The notes: generated from the sequence alone by a model not told the origin. 64,000 nucleotides of DNA from Rhyacophila brunnea (GCA_022495005.1 JAGYXB010001067.1:744001-808000); one strand, 5' to 3'; numbered from the stretch's first letter, positions 46,809-58,860 are shown. Program-made: numbers and translations.

Positions 46809-47558
46809 TAGGGAATCCAATCCCGAACCAAAATTCTGATCCCGAGATTTCGGGATTACAATTTGACAATCCCGGGATCCCGGGACTGGTCCCGGGATTG
46901 GCATTTTTTCCATTGTTAATATAATATTTTTATATTTACAAATAACATTGATAAAATCGGTCTAAAATAAATCTAGTATAATTTATACTATTTAAGACAT
47001 TTATTGTTAATATTGTATACGTTCAATCTTGGAAATACAAAAGTTTAATGGGGTAAATAATATTGTAATATAAATAATAATGTGAATTTAATATGAGATT
47101 GCTGTTTCTGATAGTAAAGACTTAATGGATGGATTAGCGAGATTTAAAATAGTAAAGCAAATAATCATGGCGTACTTATTGCCTATCCGCTTCATAAATC
47201 TAATTAGTCAGCCAAATATGAAACTGCCGTAAAACGTATGATCTCATGGTGGAATTACTTTGTTAAAAATGCGAAGCATTGTTTTTTTCCAATCTCTCCA
47301 TTTTTAATAATTTATGTGAAAAAATAAAATGAATCGGCAACCTACACATGGGTATAAATCAAACTTCATTCAAACTCAGTTTATTTCTAATGTAGTTATT
47401 TTTTATTAAAAGTATTTTTTCTGTTATATTTTCGCTTTTATTTTATTTTCCATAAAAATTGATAAAAAAATCAAACCCGAAATCCCGGGATTATGTTTAT
47501 CAATCCCGGGATTCATAGGTATCAAAAATACCTCGGGATCCCGGGATTGGAATCCCTA
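46809..47558. mobile_element. Non-autonomous hAT element C (AATCCCGGGATT-rich ends)
   Basis: A 750-bp element with a perfect 8-bp target duplication atccaaac at 46801-46808 and 47559-47566. Termini tagggaatccaatcccg and cgggattggaatcccta are inverted repeats with one extra or changed base. Each end carries several copies of aatcccgggatt or halves of it within about 100 bp. The interior is AT-rich and non-coding. hAT by duplication length and terminus. It shares the TAGGGA start with element B but not its internal motif. Confidence 0.9.
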
Positions 47559-47566
47559 ATCCAAAC

Positions 47567-48049
47567 TATTGATAGCATCCAAAAACACATTTAATTAATA
47601 GCTAACCAACAATAGAATAATATGTCTACTTCTTCAAGTAAAGTAGGTTAAGGTTAAAAACAGGATTTTCATAATAAATATTTACATAGGTAAGTAACTA
47701 GTGTCACTCCGAAGGGATGGGTTTGCGTACCCTGATGATTGCGACATGCGAGTAGTAACATGTTGATATCCTCATCTAGCTGGGTATTTTCAGGGAAATA
47801 ATATTGATAACATCGGAGATTTGTAGAGAGAAACGACGTGTTATATTTTTAATGTGTTTATACAGGTAGGTTTATAGTAAATAAATAAATACTTATGACA
47901 TTGTGAATTTACTGAAGCACATCGACCAGAATTCAAGTAATAGTAACAGATGTGGATACATGATGACGTTTTAAGAATGAAACTGGTTTTGTAGTAGAAA
48001 AAATATGGTAATAAATACAGTAAATCAAATAGGTATCATATAGAGTTAA
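47567..48049. other. AT-rich spacer, nothing recognised
   Basis: No frame or repeat boundary identified. Confidence 0.4.
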
Positions 48050-48355
48050 GGTTTCGAGATGTGGCTATATAGACGCATCCTCAAAATTCCTTTTACTGAC
48101 CAGGCGACAAATGTTGAAGTTCTCAATCTAATGGGAAAGAACCGAGAAGTTCTGCGTAGTATCAGAACAAGAAAACTACAGTACCTCGGCCACATTATGA
48201 AAGTAGATAAACGTCCAGAATTCCCCGTATTGTTATCCAAGGTGAGATCAATGGTAAGCGTAGCAGAGGACGACGCCGCATTTAAGAACTGCATGGTTTA
48301 AGAACCTCAAAGATCGCCCCGATGGTGGCCGACCTCCGTTAGGAGATGACACGAA
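48050..48355 (+). mobile_element. RTE-like LINE 3' end (ADLR-type family), without the palindrome
   Basis: One frame reads FEMWLYRRILKIPFTDQATN, then VEVLNLMGKNREVLRSI, then RKLQYLGHIMK. A one-base slip puts INGKRSRGRRRI in another frame, and the end reads MVADLR and a stop near 48342. It is collinear with the relic at 17070-17605 and uninterrupted at the position where that copy holds the palindrome, so it defines the empty site. Part of the SWLRNLRDW block and what follows is deleted. Confidence 0.7.
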
Positions 48356-49189
48356 GACATTAAGTACCCAAAGAAATTAAGTGTATGTTATTTGTACCAT
48401 TTCTCTTTCCACTAAGTAATTTATAAAAATAATTAAATTGACTATTCTGTGTTACATTATAATATCAATATAAGCACCTACGTAATATAAGAAATTATTA
48501 TAGTCATTACAGAGTCTATCAAAAAAGCCTGCATTCATTATATAATTTAAAAAGTTTCTCTGAAAATTATTTCTACCCAATTCTAAGAATACAGCGACCC
48601 TCCATTTTTTTTTTATATTTTCGTCGGAAAATTTCAATGTTATTATTATTACGTAGTTTCCAATTTTTATTTTCTATATCAATTTGTACGCGTGCTGTCT
48701 GGCCCGGAAAATTTACGAGGCCGCATACTTAACGAAACCTCGCCATCAAAATTAAAATTTATTTTTCCCATAAAACCATTGATTACTTTTAGTGGTGCAT
48801 TTCCGAATGCCTTCGGGGTGTGAAGTTTCGGAAGGACCCGGCCGGGCCCCAAAGTGGCTTGCATACAATTCGCCCATGTTTCTTTTGGCTGTTTTAATAT
48901 TATTATAAACGAAAACAATTTTGGATAAAAATAATTACTCATTTAATTAACATCGTTATTTTGATTTATTTACGTAGTGTAGTAATTAGAAATAATTCGC
49001 ATTAATTATAGACAGATTGATAGTTTAAAGCTGTGTCTTTCAACGCTTTTGAGCTAGCAACAAACTCTCGTAACAGGTTAGGAAAATTGTTAAAATAAAA
49101 AACTATGCTTGAAATAATAATAACACATTTAGAATTATTACAGTTTTCGAAGAAAGAAAAAAAATGCGACACACCCGAGTTACACTGGT
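48356..49189. other. Spacer, nothing recognised
   Basis: Unsupported minus-strand frames (48452-48637, 48679-48942). AT-rich. Confidence 0.35.
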
Positions 49190-49795
49190 GTCATCATCAT
49201 CAGCCGGGATCAATCCACTGCTGGATGAAGGCCTCCCCAAGCTTCTTCCAACTCTCTCGGTCCTGTGTCTTTCACTGCCACGTATTTCTGCCGAACCCCA
49301 CCAGCTCGTCAACCCAGCGGCTTTAAGGGCTACCCTGTGGTCGTTTCGTGCCCCTTGGGTATCACTGGATGACGGCATTCATCCAGCGGCCGTAGTTTCG
49401 GCGAGCAATGTGCCCCGCCCATCTCCATTTCAGCTGTTTGACAACGTCTATTACATCGCGTACTCCTGTCTGCTTCCTAACCCATTCGTTTTCCTTACGG
49501 TCCTTTCGCGTGATGTCCAACATACACCTATCCATGCCTCGCTGTGCGACTCTTAGCTTTTGGACATCTCTCGTGTTGAGGGTCCACGTCTCGCAGCCAC
49601 GGGTAGCAAATATTGGTTTACGCTTAATAATAGTAGGTCACTCTTGAAGATACTATTCAGGCGTCCGAAAGCACTCCATCCCAGCTAAGTTCTTTGAACA
49701 ATTTCATCGCGCATGCTTCCATCTATGGGCACCTGCTGTCCGAGATAGACGTAGCTGCTGACTTGCTCTTGTCGGTTTACACTTTACAGGAAGCC
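49190..49795 (-). mobile_element. RTE-like LINE reverse transcriptase C-terminus (QQW-type family), best copy
   Basis: Read on the minus strand from about 49790: EQVSSYVYLGQQVP, then IDGSMRDEIVQR, then a frame change, then WSAFGRLNSIFKSDL. Next come GCETWTLNTRDVQKLRVAQR, then GMDRCMLDITRKDRKENEWV, RDVIDVVKQLKWRWAGHIAR, then RWVDELV and finally KKLGEAFIQQWIDPG and a stop at 49200-49202. Just beyond the stop, gatgatgatg is the short 3' tail repeat typical of RTE elements. Several stops and slips make it inactive. This copy anchors the assignment of the relics at 0.64, 11.8 and 20.2 kb. Confidence 0.8.
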
Positions 49796-51029
49796 AGCAG
49801 CAAACAAATATTGAAAATAGCCGATTTACTGGATTATTTGTTAGGTTAGGTTTTCATTCTTGAATTCACGAATTTTTGTCAAAATCAGCTATGGAAATTG
49901 AATTAATGTTCATATTGAATCTAATAAAAATCTCTTTCCGATATGGAAAGCTCTCGGTGAACTGTGCCACTGTGAAATGTTTTACGTACAATTTACATGT
50001 AACCTTGTTTCTGATATCATTCTATCTGCGTCGATCTAATGTATGTAGTAAAGTAATAACTTTGATATTGTTATTTAATTTAAAATTTAGTGTGTTAAGA
50101 GTATTAAAATTATTATAGGAATCGGATATGTTGAAAAATAAGAAAATGATTACTTATCTAATTTACTTTGCAAGTGTACGAGAATAGGGTCTAAAATAAT
50201 AAAAAAATGTCTCATGTTTTCCTCGCACACAACACACACATGCTCATTTATATAACTTATTATATGATCGTAATCATATCAATTCAATTCAAAGTAAATA
50301 TGTATTATCATAGCTTTGAGAGCTTTTCTGATTCAAGTTCATTATTATAAAGTATAACGTTTGTTTTAAAAACGTACCTATACGCGAATAAATCACGTAC
50401 TATTTTTAATTGTAATGGTGCATTTAATAGTGTCTTTCTACTAAGACTAAATTATCAGCTGACAGTATTGAAATAATCTCCACTGGACATTACTTAATAT
50501 GTGTCGGATGACTTCACCACGAACTGTTGGCAACACGTCGACAAACTTGCACAGAATCGGGGAAGCAAGTAATTGAAGGCCGTATAAGGCGCACCGCCAT
50601 AAAATCGGGGGGTGTAATTGCACATCGCGCGGGGCTCCGAGGCCCCCCGAGGGCCCGCGTGCGCGCTGGTCTAAGAGCAATCCAATGTTATGTTAAAACT
50701 TGCGTCAGATTAATGTACACACTTTGCCCCCGAGTAATGCGAACTAATGCACGGGCAGGTAGTACTGCTAGGTAAAACATTGCAGCTGGTGGATTTTCGC
50801 AGAGGTAATTAAACGTAATATATGAAGATTAACAGCGGCAGGAGTATGAAGCCTCGGTATTTTCAGTAGCATACCGAAGATATTAATGGAGCTGGTATCC
50901 ATGCGGCGGAACTCTATTATAAAAATAAAGGAGGGATGAATTTTAATCGAGAAAGCAAAGTATTACAAAAGTGGTCAATATCATTAATATTAGTCGCTTA
51001 ACTTTTAAAACGTAGGGGCTTTACGGTGG
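49796..51029. other. Spacer with a GC-rich block at 50.57-50.68 kb
   Basis: The block around 50577-50668 is strongly G+C-rich (ctccgaggccccccgaggg) and has frames on both strands (50447-50680 minus, 50527-50775 plus) with no recognisable domain. The rest is AT-rich without visible features. Confidence 0.35.
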
Positions 51030-51362
51030 TATAGTTAAGGTGCAACGAAATTTTGGACTCGCTGGTAATCGTAGAGCGAACGTCGAGCTGTGAACTCGTC
51101 AATTTGTTTCGTGATGGCGACGGGGGTATTAATTCTTAAATCGTGTAAAGATGACTAAAAAACGTTACCCATTTACTTGAAAAAGAAAACATGTCAATGA
51201 ATATATTATTATTGTTACTAATAGAACAATAAACAGAACATTAAATGGACGCGTGTTGGATTTATATGACAAATTATATTTCGTTCGGCACGCGTCATTT
51301 GCACAATCCGCGCATCGCCTAACCACGATCTTTTTAGACCATGCCGCAACTGAGGCATAGCC
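51030..51362 (+). mobile_element. TTAA-target miniature element, copy 3 (left end altered)
   Basis: The right end is gaggcatagcc followed by TTAA at 51363-51366, and the body matches copy 1 very closely (cttaaatcgtgtaaagatga, atccgcgcatcgcctaacc). The left end lacks the first ~45 bases (gaaacggcaaataattttc is missing). A TTAA at 51035-51038 lies at the new edge, so this may be a shorter mobilised form or a deletion. Confidence 0.65.
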
Positions 51363-51469
51363 TTAAGTAGATCTATGAGGTTGATTTCGCGTCAACCTAA
51401 ATTACATATCGATATTTCAATATGATCCATAACAAAGACGCAGTGGGTTGACTGCAGTGGCGAAGGATG

Positions 51470-51795
51470 GGAGGTATGTCCATATAACGCGTTTCATTTG
51501 GCAGTGTGTGACGTAATGCATTTTTAATGGGCATACAAAAGCGCGGTAGCCGTGGCCTAACAACTCAATCGTGACATGGCTCCTTTGAGATTTAATATCA
51601 AGTTATATTCTTGGCAGTGTACGCAAGGTGACGTAATTTATTTTAAAATGGCTATAAAAACATCGCGTTAGCGAGTGCTTTTACTTGTTGCGCGACAGCT
51701 GATACGCCGCGAGAGCATGTGGACGACTCAATGAAGTCATATTTACTTGGAATACACACGTGTCAAATCGCGCCATCTGGACAAGGCCTAGCATC
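51470..51795. repeat. Dispersed repeat with internal duplication, related to 29.2 and 19.7 kb
   Basis: The block ttggcagtgt, then tgacgtaat, then taatgggcatacaaaagcg (from about 51495) is repeated in altered form from about 51613 (ttggcagtgtacgcaaggtg, then aaaatggctataaaaac). It ends ...tgtggacgactcaatgaag, acacacgtgtcaaatcgcgc, catctggacaagg. The inverted counterpart is at 29215-29480 and pieces at 19655-19735. No termini or target duplication are resolved. Confidence 0.45.
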
Positions 51796-52654
51796 CATTT
51801 GTTTCGACAATAGTTATTAAACCGATCAACGGGTAAATTGTCTACAAGGATTAGTGATATTCACTGAGAATGTCGGAACACCTTACCGTGGTATTTTTAA
51901 TGCAATCGGTATACTAAAACTTTCGCCATTTTCAATTGATCCGTGTTGGCCGGACTATTTTTTGTAATCTCTAAGCGGTATTTCTGTGAATAGTGGTTGT
52001 TGTTTGGTTGGAACCTGCTGCTTTATCGACCGCATCAGTCATTCTTGGCCGTATTTTATGAGTAAAATATGCACTATGCAGCCCACGTGGAGCACCCCTA
52101 ACATATAATAAAACGTATCGTTTATTACGCAATACAAAAATATTATTTGATACCATACCATAGACACGCTGACATTATTTGATACCTATGTATTTCGTGA
52201 GATATTTCGTTCCAAGTTTCCCTAATAAAAAAATAATAACCTTAAAAAAGCTGGGATTGAAAGTTTCCGCACATGGAAAGGGGGTAGGGCACATACTTGG
52301 TTGTATATTACACGCATCCTGGGACGAGATTTTTTCCCAGCCAGCGGGAGGTAAGTACTAAGCAGGCAGTCCGTGAAAATTGCTACAGATTCATAGACTA
52401 GGCGTGTTTCATATTATATTTCTTTATACACTGATATAACCGTAACAAATTCTTTTTCATCGCCTACAAACTGTGAATATTCTCCCATGTTATTAAATCT
52501 AACCCGACACCAAGCTGTTGCCTGCCGAGGGAATGGATGAGACGCCTCAAAAAATCTCAATACGGGAATTCGTTATGCATGATCCGAACGCAACCAGATA
52601 TTCCACGAAAACTCATAATAGGCTTAAATCTTTGTGTTTTATTAAAATTGGGAC
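51796..52654. other. Spacer; possible splice-donor-like frame at 52.18-52.36 kb
   Basis: A 60-codon plus-strand frame (52179-52361) runs through a perfect donor-like sequence, gag|gtaagt, at about 52347-52355. No acceptor or partner exon is identifiable, so it is not called a gene. Confidence 0.25.
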
Positions 52655-52657
52655 TAA

Positions 52658-52997
52658 GGCCCGTTTCAGACGGGACACCGGTGTCGCGCTCGATATAATA
52701 TAGGACGCCTTTGTATTCGAATAAAGGGGCCTTGGTATTATGTTTATGAACGCCCCAGAGCTAATGAGTCGATGCATAATTTCACGTTATAAATTAGAAC
52801 ATAAAACTGGCTGCGGTAATAAAAACAAGTGTATCGGCGGCTTGAGAATGTAGCGGCCGACGGAAAAGTTGACCGGACACGCGTTGACTTATTAGCTCTT
52901 GGCGTTCATAAACATAATACAAAGGCCGCTTTATTCGAATACAAGGGCCTCCTATATTATATCGAGCGCGACACCGGTGTCCCGTCTGAAACGGGCC
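52658..52997. mobile_element. PIF/Harbinger-like 340-bp foldback element
   Basis: Left end ggcccgtttcagacgggaca and its exact inverse on the right. The arms are about 117 bp (52658-52775 and 52881-52997) and differ at only a handful of positions. TAA lies on both sides (52655-52657 and 52998-53000), the 3-bp duplication used by PIF/Harbinger elements, whose termini also often start GGCCCGTTT or similar. The interior of about 105 bp is non-coding. The single-strand form would be a long hairpin. Short open frames at 52518-52703 and 52829-53029 cross its ends and are incidental. Confidence 0.85.
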
Positions 52998-53000
52998 TAA

Positions 53001-54939
53001 AGCTGCATAAAAATACTTGGTTGTATTAATTAATGGACTGTATAAAGTAGGTTGCTACAATTGAGAGAGAAATGCTGGAATGAAGAGACGACAGCGACTG
53101 ACATTAACCTTGAGATCGAAGCTCATCTGAGGCATTGGTGCCGATGTAAGAAAATGTTACTATTTCAACAATGGACCAGCAAACATGCGTAGCGTTCCTT
53201 TTCAAGCCAGTCCATAATGGGCCTCGAGATCGAGAACATGCATATTACACAACTACAATCAATAGATAGTGACCTCACATGTTTCACCTCAACAAGATTC
53301 CACAGTGGTGACCCCGACGTGATAGAAGGACAGCTTTTTCCATTTCTGGAAAATATGTCATCGTTTATGGCACTACAACTCTTGGTGGGTCTTGGCTTCC
53401 TTCAAAAACTTCCTCCATCCTGTGATCCAGCCGACTTTTCCCAGTTGTTTTACAGTTTTACACACCAACCCCACGGATTCAAATAGCTCACGTGGCCTAT
53501 GTAAATGCGGAGACTGTGCTAGATTGGCCAAACATATAACGACAAAAGAACAGCGGGTCGAAACTGAGATGGTAACACTACATCGCAAAGGATTTGTGGA
53601 TGCCCGATCAAAAGATTGGAAAATGGGCAGTACCAGATCGTCCGGGATGAAAAAAGTTTGTGAAGGAGACAAAAACTACATTGAAACTTTGCATTTTATT
53701 ACCTAGAAGAACAGACTTCAACTGAAATGCAACCACCTGATACTAAACTACATTTTTGTCCTTTGGATTTTTAAGCATTTGGAGCATTAGACAATATACT
53801 GCGTTGAGAACGGTGGCAGAAATTGCTCAACGGTAGGCGATAGAAAAAGTGGGAGCTGCCTAGATGAGTAGAGGTAACGCTGTCACGATTTTCGGTATAG
53901 GTACTTGAGGTTTCCAGGGGACACAATGAGATTTAGGTTTACATGCTGATGAGACACCTATATTGTAAAGATACCTAATTAACTTATATATAACGTTAAG
54001 TACCCACTAAAGATGTCCCGGTAGCTTTCTTCCAAGATCTTGTTTAGCATGGAATTAATGGGCTTCTGATTAAATTTTAGTTTCGATAAAAAAAATCACC
54101 CCTCGTTGTAAAAAGTATTATTGGATTTCGTGATATACTATTTCTTAGCTGTTTTAAAATTAAACACACAAGAATATAGGTAGGAATGACACAGATGACA
54201 AATAAGTCGTTAAAATTACTTAGTAATTCTGTACACGAACAATATATTGTTGGTGGTATTCTTAGCACGCTGGAAGAAAATCTATCAAAATAATCTTGTC
54301 CAAGATTGGTCCGTTCGGGCAACCAATAACATCATGTTTTATTGCTATATTTAAAAACGTATGTTCTCATATTCGAATGCGTATGCACTTGTATAATATG
54401 TAAATATAAATATGGCGACAAAATGGAGAACACGTGTGGGATATTATTTATTCTCAAGAAAATCTTATTTGAAGTCTGTCACATAACAAAGACAGTTAGT
54501 TAATGACATGAAAGGGGTTTCATAAAGAATATATTATTATATGTTGACAGAGTATCCGAAAACAGGGAAACGAATTTATTAGAATAGCATTTCATAAAGA
54601 AATCAAATAAATTGGTTTTCTTTGTTACAATGTAAATCGAATTTGTATGGTTACGAACACATACCAATCGTTGAAACTTTTTTTATACATATACCTACAT
54701 AATATGAGAGGCACATTTTATTTCATACTGTCAAAAAAGAACTTTTTGCCCACGTGTTAAAACTATGAACTAACAATTCCTTCCAGTGAAGCTATATCGC
54801 ACTTCCGTTTTCAAATGAGGAACGCTCATAAATTTATCAATACATTTTACGCTCCCGTGGTGTACGCTACAAAGCTACATAATATGAAAGACACAGTATA
54901 TTTCGTAGTCAGTCTATCTGGGACATAAGATTATAAAAA
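53001..54939. other. Spacer; unassigned frames at 53.2-53.7 kb
   Basis: Overlapping frames at 53217-53486 and 53392-53706 (plus) and 53373-53672 (minus) are in a less AT-rich stretch. The plus frame includes CKCGDCARLAKHITTKEQR and the minus frame GKVGWITGWRKFLKEAKTH. Both look like old transposon coding DNA but I cannot name a family. The remainder is AT-rich and unremarkable. Confidence 0.3.
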
Positions 54940-55140
54940 AAATTCTTGGTGCCAAGCCAGGAAGTGGTCGTGGCTCCCATCCCACAATTCCGTAACTTAG
55001 TACTTGATAGGTACCGCGCGCGATTTCGTTGGCATAATATGGTATACGAAATACATTTTGTGATTCTACTTATAGGATAGTATCGATAGGTGAGGAGTGG
55101 GATCCACGACCAATTCCGTGGCTGGCAAAATGATCTTTCG
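54940..55140. repeat. Imperfect inverted repeat of about 200 bp
   Basis: gccaagccaggaagtggtcg (from 54953) pairs with ggtgaggagtgggatccacg and ccaattccgtggctggc (to about 55128) as an imperfect inverted repeat. A weaker inner pair (tacttgataggtac and gatagtatcgatagg) is present. The arms hold about 35 bp each with several mismatches. No target duplication is visible. It may be a decayed foldback element. Confidence 0.4.
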
Positions 55141-56370
55141 CGCATACTATCATCTAAGGTAGACGAATCACAAAAGAAACTGCGTCTCTTATAATATATA
55201 TGTCAGCACCTGGATTAACAGATTAACCATATTGTGCAACGCAATGTGTATATTTTTAATTGAAAAATAAAGTATTTAAATATATTAAAAGTGCAAGAAT
55301 AGGTGTACTAACAGTGCTTCCCAAACTCATGGGTCGCAGCTCTCTGGGGGGTCTTAGAGCCTGAAGGGCATTAAAAGGAACATTGATTTCACATTAGTTC
55401 AATTGTTTTTGTAGGTTTCATGGAACTCAAATGGAATAGTACAAAATTAAATCCATTAGAATTTAAATTCAAATTCCATCAAGTACCTTCAGTCGATAGT
55501 ATATACTTATTAATACTGTACCAATATACAGTCGAACTGGTTATTACGAGGAAGATGGGACCGACTGAATTTGCTCGTTATAAGCATTACTTGTTATATC
55601 AGAGAATAGGTATTTTTAAAAGGGGGTCACATAACACAAAAAGTCGCAATTCAAACAAAAATACAAATTAGAATATTTCCCCGCAACAAGCATGGCAATC
55701 ATAACTACAAAAGAAGTTGTTTATTGTAATGAACGCTGGTAGGTAGTGTCACCGACAGGTTTTTCCGCCCCTGTGGGGGGCGCTCCCATAAGGAGTAGTG
55801 CCACCCAGCCGCTCGGTCTGACCCTGGTAGTCAATGCGCCACCGATGAAATGATGATGACCCTTGGCAAAGCTGAACAAAATATTTCATATGTTAAGTCC
55901 CGCAGTTTGCTCTGACAGGCCCCACGGCTTCTCAGAGTGAACTGTGGATGGTTAAGTCGGTCGCCACTGACCATGTAAATAAAGGTAAAAGGTTGACATG
56001 ACCCGGCTCACGGCTAGCTCAATAATGCTACCGGGCCGTCACTGAGGAGACTAGTGATGAATTAGGAGAGGTGGATCTCCTTTGTAGTATCACAACTTTT
56101 GAATTCCCGAATAAAACTCTCAGCTGGTGTGGTGCCGAATTTATTCAGGTACTAGAGTTCACGGTCACACAATAAGGTTAACTGTCATTGTTCCCGTAAT
56201 TAAATCTCATTAAAGTATCAGCAAACTATTTATTTGTTCACTATAGGATCTCTGTGAAATCTTTCACAAATTCCCGAAAAGTCACACCTAATTCAGAGAA
56301 TGTATACGCAGATATTCTTTGGATATTTTTAATTCATGAAATATTTTCCCATAAGAAAGAAAATATAAAT
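55141..56370. other. Spacer with a GC-richer unclassified block
   Basis: From about 55735 to 56080 the DNA is richer in G+C, with ggtctgaccctggtagtcaa, then gatgaaatgatgatgaccc, which recalls the tail of RTE-type LINEs. No protein block was found to support it. Confidence 0.3.
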
Positions 56371-56379
56371 TATTCTTTG

Positions 56380-56690
56380 GTCACACAGTATTAGGTTTAT
56401 AAAAGAATAGAATTATTTTATTGTTGTTTATAAAGTTTATTTATGTTCACAGTGTATTTACAAATATTTATTTGTGTTTACAGACTTGTTTACAAAAGGT
56501 TTGCTTAAGGTTTACAAATTTATTTACTAAAATTTGTTTTTATGTTTATGAATTTGTTTACTAAAATTTATTTTATAATTATATTTACTTAATAAAGTTT
56601 CAAAAATTTATTTTATAATCCCGAAAAGATTTGTAAAATTTATTATTACAAACTGAGTTTATTAATTTGTTTTTATAAAACAAATCCGAT
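56380..56690. other. AT-rich tract with repeated forkhead-type words
   Basis: gtttac/gtaaac-type words recur: tgtttac occurs near 56476, 56489 and 56549, with further ggtttac and tatttac variants between 56430 and 56600. The tract also has many ttattt/aaattt words, so the enrichment may be a by-product of low complexity. Confidence 0.3.
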
Positions 56691-56758
56691 CACGTAATTT
56701 ATCCCGATTACGTCACCTCGTATGATGAGTAATGAAAAATGAAATTACTCCGCGAGCG

Positions 56759-56903
56759 CGTTACTATCGACAGATACGTGGTATTCGAGCTACGTTTTAG
56801 CGGCCGACGTCACTACCGACAGATACGTGTTATTCGCGCTACGTTTTGCGGCACACGTCACGACCGGCAGATACGAGATATTCGCGTTACTTTTTGCCCG
56901 TCG
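56759..56903. repeat. Three-unit minisatellite, 48-49 bp period
   Basis: Units start at 56759, 56808 and 56856 and share cgt-ac-a--g-cagatacg, then attcg-g-tacgttttgcgg. A frame running through all three (56739-56924, plus) therefore repeats RQIRVIRATF-like words (DRYVVFELRF, YRQIRVIRAT, DRQIRDIRVT). The units differ at many sites. It is richer in G+C than the tract to its left. I see no reason to call it a gene. Confidence 0.7.
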
Positions 56904-58860
56904 ATGGGGACTTATTGTAGGTAAATTTCACGAATGTTACTGAGAACCGTATCTCGTATCCGCGGAAGGACTGCTGCTTAGTAGGAGATCGCTGGTGAGA
57001 AGTGTAGAAACTAATGATTTTACGGAAAAAGGATGTCACCTTTTATACCCTCGGGATGGAGGTTTAACAGGAAACAGTCCGTAAGGGATAGCAGATGTAT
57101 ATCTTTCTCTCACGGGATAAATTTACGTATATCTCCCGTTCCTGGTAACTTTCTAATAGAGATATCTTCTAATTAAATCGGGTTAAATTTACTCTACTTT
57201 ATTTCCGCAAAATTAAGACTTAATAGGGGTGTTTTAAGCACCCTCTAGAACATGTCCTTTAAATACGTAGTTACGGTGACGTCAGCAAAATAGTTGATTT
57301 TATATGATTTTTCGTGTTCAAACGAAGGGGAAAGTTTTTAGCTTTCCAACGAGGTATCAGAATAGGTACTCGTGTACTAAATAAGGGAATGGCAGTCTTT
57401 AAATTTAAAATGTCAAAATGAAAGGTTGACACCCACGTACTAGTCCTTTCCACCACTCTTGGCCTTTTTAGGCCAATAGAATTTTACTAAGTTTTAATAA
57501 AACTATTTGGAGCCGCAGAAAACGTTTCATTCGATATTTACCTTTCGGACGAACATTATTACGTGAAAATACTATAATATTATACTTAACATTTCAACTT
57601 AAATATATAAATGCTTAATCCTAACAAGATGTTATTTACAAGCGACTACAAATTTATTTCGTCCTTAATAGTGGCTTTTCCATAGTAATCTAAACGTAAC
57701 CTTGAATCTATTTTTATCCGGCAACTCAACACAGCCGGGCCGTAAATTCTAGTCGAACAGAATTCAGTTAAGGTTCAAGGTCACGCGCCAATTTGTGTTT
57801 TTAGTCGCAGTATTTGATTCTTTTATTACTTAGGAGGCAATTAAGATTTATTATTGTTTATGGGTAGAAACCCATCTATACCAGAATCTCAAGTTTTTCC
57901 AATTGTTACTTTTACAATATTCATTATAGTCAGCAAGTTATAGCATTAACAAAATCTATAATTATAATTACGCGTCTATAGATATAGATACGCGTTTACA
58001 ATATTTTTATAACGGTAGTTAACTCCTATCTTGTATTGATAAAATTAGTATTAAAATTCTTTATTTACAATTATACAGTATATAAATTTATAAATATTCA
58101 ATTTTCTTTTCCAATTTTCATACACTTCCATTATAGCTATAAAAGTTATTGAAGCATGTACCTGCTCAATTTTACGTAAACAATCTCTCCCATAACTTAT
58201 TTTCTAAGTTTAATGGAGATTTCCCGGAAATTATTTCCGAAATAGATCGATTTGAAATTTCATGGCGTGTCATTTCGAGGTCTGCGGTCACAGCGTTCCA
58301 ATTACACTTGAACAGTCTCGATTCTCCGAGGCGAAATTTTTACGTAAAATTTTATTACATTTTACAAAGAAAAGGTTAACAACATACATTTTACTTCCTA
58401 ATACTAAACGATTACGCTACTGGTTACCTGTTCATGGTCTTTTTCGACCATTTCTTCTCTGCTTCTTCCATAGTTTAGGACCATGGGACTTATATATTCT
58501 GTTTGTACCTCGTCGTGAGGTTGTCGCACGGCTATTTGAGAAGTAGAATTGACTACAAGGCTAGATTTGTATAGTTATGTCGTTAAACCATACTCTGCCA
58601 TAAACACTAACTGAAGGTCGGCGTTTTTGTTCGTGTCAAGGTAATAGGTAATATAGTATAAGATTGAATTTTTTTTATTGTCGAATATAATATGGTAAAG
58701 GGTAATTAAATTAAATATGATTTGTTTGTAATGATAATGTATAGTGTAAATTGTAATATAATATTCATATGTAATGCAAAGGATTAAACAGTAATAAAGG
58801 GGGACTTATAGATGGGCGTTGATGGTATGTAAAATAAGATAGTTAAGATGTACGTAAGGA
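56904..58860. other. Spacer, nothing recognised
   Basis: One full CRE word tgacgtca lies at 57277-57284. Frames at 58149-58379 and 58262-58546 (plus) are not recognisable. Confidence 0.35.

Noticed and set aside
49103..49556. Open frames of 91 and 130 codons at this locus
   Set aside because: They are shadow frames over the minus-strand LINE relic at 49190-49795, whose conserved blocks read in other frames.
52179..52361. 60-codon frame ending at a perfect GT splice-donor-like sequence
   Set aside because: A donor consensus occurs by chance often in 64 kb and no acceptor, start context or homologue is visible.
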